64,000 bases of DNA from Prunella strophiata (taxonomy: Eukaryota > Chordata > Aves > Passeriformes > Prunellidae): contig JAZBQD010000007.1 of assembly GCA_036583965.1 (NCBI GenBank), positions 930,001 to 994,000 of the forward strand, written 5' to 3'. The notes beneath the pieces are model-generated. The model saw only the letters and a program-made list of their open reading frames with translations. It had not been told where the DNA came from and did no database searches. This document shows, piece by piece, positions 58,677 through 64,000 of the stretch (the stretch's first letter is position 1; the number at the start of each line of letters is the position of its first letter). A program made the position numbers and the translations under genes.

Positions 58677-58994
58677 ATGTCCTGCTGTATCCCCACCTGT
58701 GGCGTGGCCACCCCGGCCCCTCTGGCTGACACCTCCAACGCGCCCTGCGTGAGGCAGTGCCCCGACTCCACGGTGGTCATCCAGCCTCCGGCCTCGGTGG
58801 TCACCTTCCCCGGGCCCATCCTCAGCTCCTTCCCGCAGCAGAGCGCCGTGGGCTCGGCCGGAGCTCCCTACGTCGGAGGCGGCTTCGGCGGCTCCGCCGG
58901 ACGCCGTGGGGGCTCCGGGGGCTCCGGAGGCTTTGGGGGACTCGGAGGACTTGGGGGCATCTGCGGCGGCTCCAGAGGCTGCGGGCCCTGCTAA
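58677..58994 (+). CDS. Claw-type keratin (corneous beta-protein), 105 aa, gene b
   Basis: Shorter claw subtype. The start is [11 protein letters not shown], without the SSL segment of gene a. Asn-Ala-Pro-Cys replaces Asn-Glu-Pro-Cys before the core. The core is as in claw keratins ([23 protein letters not shown]). A Gly-rich tail ([11 protein letters not shown]) ends CGPC. The acceptor at 58655 places the ATG 21 bases downstream, as in gene a. The intron would then be only 92 bp (58564-58655), and a second AG at 58668 is possible. AATAAA is at 59238-59243. It is the inverted partner of gene c and differs in the protein only by Gly for Ser near the end. Confidence 0.95.
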   Translation: MSCCIPTCGVATPAPLADTSNAPCVRQCPDSTVVIQPPASVVTFPGPILSSFPQQSAVGSAGAPYVGGGFGGSAGRRGGSGGSGGFGGLGGLGGICGGSRGCGPC

Positions 58995-59259
58995 GCCCCA
59001 GCTCCAGCGCGATTCCTGATCCAGGAGAGCTCCAGGAATTCCCCCGGCTCATCCCCGCTCGCCTAGGAACGACAGACCGACAGACAGACAGACATCCCCG
59101 GCCCCGCTCCGCCGCCTTCCTGCCGCGCTCGGAGCCCCGCAGCGATCGCTGCCCGCTCCCGGCACGGCCCCAGCTCGGCTCCTGCTCTGCCCGCGGCCCG
59201 AGCCCCGCTCCGCTGCCGCCCCCCTGCCCCGCACGCCAATAAAAGCTGGCTCGCATTGC

Positions 59260-60261
59260 AATGGTCACCGCCTCTCGGCTGCTCTTTGCTCCGCACCCGC
59301 TGCCCAGCCCGGCCCGGGTTCCGGGAGGGTTCGGGGCGGCCCCGCTCGGACACGGCCCGGGAGAAGCCCCGGCAGCTGCCCGGGCTGCTCCTGCCCGTGC
59401 TCGGCCACCCCAGCCCCGCAGCAGAGTCCCCCCCGAGCCGGACCCTGCCCGGCCCCTGGCACGGGGCCTGTCCCTGTCCCTGCCCGGCTCCTGCCCGCTC
59501 CGGGCTCCTCTCTGCAGCCCCACAGGAGCCCCGGGCCCACCGCCAGCCCCCTGCCCTTGGCACACTCCCCGAGCGCCGCCTGGAGCCCCAGGGCCCTGGG
59601 CATTGGGGGGCGACTGCAGCCCCCGAGGGACCCGGCCCCGGCTCCGCAGGGACAGGGAGAACAGCCCCAGCACCGCTCCCCCTCCTCCTCATCCCCTCGA
59701 ACATTCCTGGCCCCGACACCGCCTCCTGCTCCCGCTTCTCCCGGGGCTTCCACCGCGGCTCCTCGGAGCGCTGCCGGCCCCGCTGCTGCGGCAGAAGCCC
59801 TTCCTGGGCTCCCCGCTCTCACCCAGCCCCGGCCGGGACACGGCGCTGCCCAGGGGCAGCAGCAGAACTTCCCACAGCCCCGAGCTCCGGGACACACCGG
59901 CATGGCCTTTGCTGCCCCTGCTCACACTCTATTACATCGCCAATATTCAAATAATATTTAATAGATTGGTCATATTGGGTACATTAGAACTATTGCCATA
60001 ATATGAATAGAGAATGAAATAATATTGTCTAAAACGGATCTATATGAACTTACAAATATGAATTCCCATACCCAGGGAGGTTCTGGTGTTATTTGGAAAG
60101 AAATTTTCAGAGAGATGAATAGGCAAAGGAAGGGACTTCAGGGAATGGGAACTCCAAGCCCCAGCTCCAAGAGCTCTGCGGGACTGAACCCTGTGGTCAT
60201 TCCATGGAGTGTAGAGGACACTGGGCAAGATCTGCTCGGGTCTGTCCCTTGCCTTCACAGC
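59260..60261. other. GC-rich then AT-rich sequence beside the gap
   Basis: 59260-59930 is very GC-rich and open in several frames on both strands, but no frame resembles a known protein. At about 59940 composition changes sharply to AT-rich, up to the gap at 60262. Confidence 0.45.
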
Positions 60262-60761
60262 NNNNNNNNNNNNNNNNNNNNNNNNNNNNNNNNNNNNNNN
60301 NNNNNNNNNNNNNNNNNNNNNNNNNNNNNNNNNNNNNNNNNNNNNNNNNNNNNNNNNNNNNNNNNNNNNNNNNNNNNNNNNNNNNNNNNNNNNNNNNNNN
60401 NNNNNNNNNNNNNNNNNNNNNNNNNNNNNNNNNNNNNNNNNNNNNNNNNNNNNNNNNNNNNNNNNNNNNNNNNNNNNNNNNNNNNNNNNNNNNNNNNNNN
60501 NNNNNNNNNNNNNNNNNNNNNNNNNNNNNNNNNNNNNNNNNNNNNNNNNNNNNNNNNNNNNNNNNNNNNNNNNNNNNNNNNNNNNNNNNNNNNNNNNNNN
60601 NNNNNNNNNNNNNNNNNNNNNNNNNNNNNNNNNNNNNNNNNNNNNNNNNNNNNNNNNNNNNNNNNNNNNNNNNNNNNNNNNNNNNNNNNNNNNNNNNNNN
60701 NNNNNNNNNNNNNNNNNNNNNNNNNNNNNNNNNNNNNNNNNNNNNNNNNNNNNNNNNNNNN
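60262..60761. other. Assembly gap (500 N)
   Basis: Exactly 500 N. The base at 60762 resumes inside the 3' UTR of claw gene c, so its poly(A) end is missing. Confidence 0.99.
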
Positions 60762-61003
60762 CGTGCGGGGCAGGGGGGGCGGCAGCGGAGCGGGGCTCGG
60801 GCCGCGGGCAGAGCAGGAGCCGAGCTGGGGCCGTGCCGGGAGCGGGCAGCGATCGCTGCGGGGCTCCGAGCGCGGCAGGAAGGCGGCGGAGCGGGGCCGG
60901 GGATGTCTGTCTGTCTGTCGGTCTGTCGTTCCTAGGCGAGCGGGGATGAGCCGGGGGAATTCCTGGAGCTCTCCTGGATCAGGAATCGCGCTGGAGCTGG
61001 GGC

Positions 61004-61321
61004 TTAGCAGGGCCCGCAGCTTCTGGAGCCGCCGCAGATGCCCCCAAGTCCTCCGAGTCCCCCAAAGCCCCCGGAGCCCCCGGAGCCCCCACGGCGTCCG
61101 GCGGAGCCGCCGAAGCCGCCTCCGACGTAGGGAGCTCCGGCCGAGCCCACGGCGCTCTGCTGCGGGAAGGAGCTGAGGATGGGCCCGGGGAAGGTGACCA
61201 CCGAGGCCGGAGGCTGGATGACCACCGTGGAGTCGGGGCACTGCCTCACGCAGGGCGCGTTGGAGGTGTCAGCCAGAGGGGCCGGGGTGGCAACACCGCA
61301 GGTGGGGATACAGCAGGACAT
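61004..61321 (-). CDS. Claw-type keratin (corneous beta-protein), 105 aa, gene c
   Basis: Inverted copy of gene b: the same [11 protein letters not shown] start, Asn-Ala-Pro-Cys, core and Gly-rich tail, with one residue changed (Ser for Gly near the CGPC end). The intron is 61343-61434 (92 bp) and the TATA is at 61496-61502. The 3' UTR, with a TCTG microsatellite, is cut by the gap at 60761, so no poly(A) signal is visible. Homology with gene b reaches upstream to about 61785. It forms a divergent pair with gene d. Confidence 0.95.
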   Translation of the reverse strand: MSCCIPTCGVATPAPLADTSNAPCVRQCPDSTVVIQPPASVVTFPGPILSSFPQQSAVGSAGAPYVGGGFGGSAGRRGGSGGSGGFGGLGGLGGICGGSRSCGPC

Positions 61322-61433
61322 CCTTGAGACTGGAAAAGGCTTCTGGAAAATACCCCGGGAAAAAAGAGGCCAAGGAGTGAGGGAGGAATTGTGCTGAGAG
61401 AGATCCCCGAGAGGCTCCGGAGAGCTGCACTTA

Positions 61434-61785
61434 CCCAGGTGATGAGAGGAGTCAAGTGGAGAAGTGCGGATGGAGCTCTGCAAGGAGCTCGGCTCTTTTA
61501 TACACCCCAGAGAGCCCGGGGCACTGTCCGGGGGTGCTGACAGACCCCAACCCCCCCAGTAATTAGGAACTGACGCTGACAAGCTTCATAAAGTGAAGGG
61601 ACGCTGGAAAATTCTGTCATCCCCCCATTGTGGACATTGGTCTGGGCATGAGTGGACAAGAGAGAGGTGCTCGCAGGGCCGGCCATGGCCCATCATTACA
61701 TGACTGACACGGTGCTGCTGGAGCGGCGCTCACAGCCCCAATAAACCCAGGTTTGTCCCTAATCCCTCACTTTGCTTACAGTGAA
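61434..61785 (-). promoter_or_regulatory. Claw keratin promoter, gene c
   Basis: TATA at 61496-61502 (minus). The conserved distal block is at 61735-61782, and the homeodomain-like AATTA stretch is shared with gene b. Confidence 0.75.
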
Positions 61786-62437
61786 CAATTCCCGGCATCT
61801 TGCAGCAGCTTTGGAGCGCTGCCCCAGCCATCACCCCTGTCATTAGCGCCCTTTTACGGGCTGGTAAACAGAGGCAGCGGCGGCTTGGGCGAAGGAGAAG
61901 CCACTCTCGGGGTGTCTCCCAAATCCCACCGCCTGCCAGTGCCAGCAAAAATGTTCATCGCAAAGTTTTGGAGTCCCCTGACACGTCTGTGAATTGCCTC
62001 TCTGGGGTTCTGGGGGACATTGGGGTTTGCATGTCCCAGTTTCCCTTGATGGCCCCACAAAGAGCCGAGAGGGCAGATCCCACTGGTGGGCACCCCCAAA
62101 CCCAGGGAAGGGGCAGAGCGGTGGGACAGAGCCCGGGACAGCGGGGACAGAGGGGACACGGCAGGAGGAGCCGGAGGGCAGCAGGGGCCGGGTCCTGCGG
62201 CTCCTCCCGCCCCGTGTCTGCGAGCTGGGCCCTGGCCGAGCCCTCCTGGAGGGCCTGGGTTGCCCAGCTGGCCCCGAGCTGGCCCAGGGGATGTTGGCCG
62301 AGCCCCCAGAGCCAGGCTGGCCTGGCCATGGCCCAGGACAGGCCCAGCTGGGCACGGCTGGCTCAGGGGCACGGCTGGGCTGGGGCTCAGGTGGCGGCGC
62401 TGGGCACAGCCGTGTCCCAAAGGATGCTCGGGATTCT
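61786..62437. other. Intergenic region of the second divergent claw pair
   Basis: GC-rich, no gene. The right half (62225-62437) is a direct-orientation match to 58020-58228. The left part (to about 61935) matches 57483-57630 directly. Confidence 0.6.
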
Positions 62438-62773
62438 TTGTAAAGTGAGGGATTAGGGCCAGAGCGGGGTTTATTGGGGCTGTGAGGTGTGCTCCAGCAG
62501 CACCTTGTCTGTCATGTAATGATGGGCCATGGCTGTTCTTTCCATCTGTCCAGGCACGTTTCCACACCAATATCTCCAAAAAGGGGATGACAAAGACTTG
62601 ACCCCATCATTAGCTGTGTAATTTGACTTGTCAGCTTGAATTACTAATTACTGGGGGTTTGCCCCCACCCCCTGGACCATGCCCCCAGGCACTCTGGGGT
62701 GTATAAAAGGTCCGAGGGCTCCACAAGGCTTCATCCAGCTCTCCCCACTTGACTCTGCTCATTGATCGCTCTG
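62438..62773 (+). promoter_or_regulatory. Claw keratin promoter, gene d
   Basis: Conserved distal block at 62439-62482, a CTAATTACTGG site near 62645, TATAAAA at 62702-62708, and a donor at 62774. Confidence 0.75.
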
Positions 62774-63173
62774 GTGAGTCCGAGCCTTCCCTCCGTCCTC
62801 CCTTCCTCCTCTGCTCCTTCCCCGGGGAATCTCTGGCTGTGGCATTCCCAAGGAATCTCTGTCCCCGTGTGTGCCAGGGCAGAGTTGGGGTGGTTGGGGT
62901 TCCACCGGCGGGCTCAGGGCCTCGGGGAGCCTGGTGGTTGGGATGAGGGAGATTTTCTTCATTTCCATGTGCAGAGAAGAGCCGGGGGTGGTGAGGGCAG
63001 CAGGGATTCCCGTTCCAGCCGTGCCAGGGCTCTGCTGGGAGCTCTGGGGATGATGCAGAGGGAGCCCTGGCACACGGGGCCCGGGTGGGCGAGAGCAGCA
63101 GCGCTTTGTGCCGAGTCCTTGGCGTGAGCCGTGGCTGTGCCTTGCCTTGCAGCTCTGCCAGCCGAACCGAAGC

Positions 63174-63524
63174 ATGTCCTGCTCCAGCCTGTGTGTGCCC
63201 AGCTGCGGCGTGGCCACCCCGGCCCCTCTGGCTGACACCTCCAACGAGCCCTGCGTGAGGCAGTGCCCCGACTCCACGGTGGTCATCCAGCCTCCGGCCT
63301 CGGTGGTCACCTTCCCCGGGCCCATCCTCAGCTCCTTCCCGCAGCAGAGCGTCGTGGGCTCGGCCGGAGCTCCCTACGTGGCATCCGGCTCCGGGGGCGC
63401 CTTTGGAGGCCGTGGGGGCTCCGGGGGCTTCGGGGGCCTTGGGGGTGGCTTTGGAGGTTTTGGTGGCTTTGGGGGCTGTGGCCGCGGCTCCAGGTCCCTC
63501 GGGGGCTCCTGCGGGCCCTGCTAA
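63174..63524 (+). CDS. Claw-type keratin (corneous beta-protein), 116 aa, gene d
   Basis: Its protein is identical to that of gene a: [12 protein letters not shown] start, claw core with PGP turn, Gly-rich tail, SCGPC end. The intron is 62774-63152 (379 bp) and the ATG is 21 bases after the acceptor. AATAAA is at 63940-63945. Identity with gene a continues past the poly(A) site to the window end (matching about 55915-55940), so the inverted duplication extends beyond 64000. Confidence 0.95.
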   Translation: MSCSSLCVPSCGVATPAPLADTSNEPCVRQCPDSTVVIQPPASVVTFPGPILSSFPQQSVVGSAGAPYVASGSGGAFGGRGGSGGFGGLGGGFGGFGGFGGCGRGSRSLGGSCGPC

Positions 63525-64000
63525 AGCCCCGATGCCGCCGGAGCTCAGTGCTGCCCCTGCCCGCGGGCTCCTCCGGCAGCCCCCGCTGCCTTCTGCCGCC
63601 TGAGCCGGGCTGGAGCTGCAGCCCCTGCTCAGCCCCGGGAGCTGCAGGGTCCCTGTCACTGCCGGGTGACCCTGCAGAGCCCGGGCCGGCGCCTTTGGGC
63701 TGCCCAGCACTGCCTCCCAACGCTGCCCCGCTCTGCGCCCCCAGCCAGCTGTGCCGAGCCTCGCCCGAGGCTCTGCCCTGCCCTGCCCAGCTCCGAGCCC
63801 CGAGCCCGCCCTGCCACGGGCCGATCTCTGGGCTGCAGCCCCGGGCTGTGCCTCGCTGCTGCCTTGGGATTGTCGTGGTTCCAATGCGCTCTTGCTGGTT
63901 TGTCTCTCGCTGACACCGCCTGTGGCTTTTTTCACCCACAATAAAGAATCTGCATTGCTGCAATCCCTTGGATTTTGGTTGTTTTTTATGGGTGTTCTCC

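Noticed and set aside
59256..60001. Pro/Ala-rich frames of 200-280 codons on both strands
   Set aside because: Very GC-rich DNA open in many frames at once, with no family motif or splice context.
60025..61241. Long frames crossing the N gap
   Set aside because: Most residues are unknown. The real parts are keratin UTR and antisense keratin.
62631..63941. 436-codon antisense frame over claw gene d
   Set aside because: Same cause: Gly-rich coding DNA leaves the opposite strand open.

Overview
This is bird nuclear DNA from a corneous beta-protein (beta-keratin) gene cluster. Several short two-exon genes encode 101-128 aa proteins built around the beta-sheet core of feather and claw keratins. 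Each has a TATA box, a short non-coding first exon, one intron and the whole coding sequence in exon 2. CR1 LINE 3' ends, an avian-type retroviral LTR and scaffold gaps of exactly 500 N also fit an avian assembly. Feather, claw and divergent beta-proteins lying together suggest the epidermal differentiation complex (chromosome 25-like in chicken). That placement is inference. No CRISPR, operon, tRNA or rRNA was found.

Layout. (1) 1-10.5 kb and 26.27-36.67 kb are two direct copies of one 10.4 kb block. Each holds feather keratin type A (+), type B (+), a 290 bp LTR with its primer-binding site, and an inverted type A gene (-). In copy 1 the type B gene has a 1-base deletion and the inverted gene is a wreck. 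In copy 2 the type A gene carries two compensating indels, while type B and the inverted gene are intact. (2) 10.5-25 kb is an AT-rich, gene-poor stretch with a 500 N gap, CR1 pieces and one open coiled-coil/hydrophobic fragment. G-depleted, structureless sequence bounds it on both sides, so the two feather blocks may have been joined through unrelated or low-quality contig. (3) 36.7-41.8 kb is intergenic and contains about 500 bp of AAAT microsatellite. (4) 41.8-44.8 kb is a divergent 123 aa beta-protein whose 3' splice region is tandemly repeated. (5) 46.6-49.6 kb holds a 22 bp and a 40 bp minisatellite. (6) 52.1-54.8 kb is a second divergent beta-protein (128 aa), with a 67 bp tandem array before its acceptor. 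(7) 55.5-64 kb holds four claw-type keratins in two divergent pairs (-,+ and -,+). Outer genes match outer genes and inner genes match inner genes as inverted copies, with a 500 N gap between the pairs.

How the genes work together. The products are structural proteins of cornifying epidermal cells. The beta-core of each monomer dimerises into a 3-4 nm filament, and the cysteine-rich ends cross-link it. Feather and claw types are expressed in different appendages. Repeated promoter blocks are visible: a GTAAACA box upstream of the + strand feather genes, and a roughly 45 bp distal block at nearly constant distance in all four claw genes.

Limits: many differences between duplicate copies are single-base indels, which real decay or unpolished long-read consensus could both produce.
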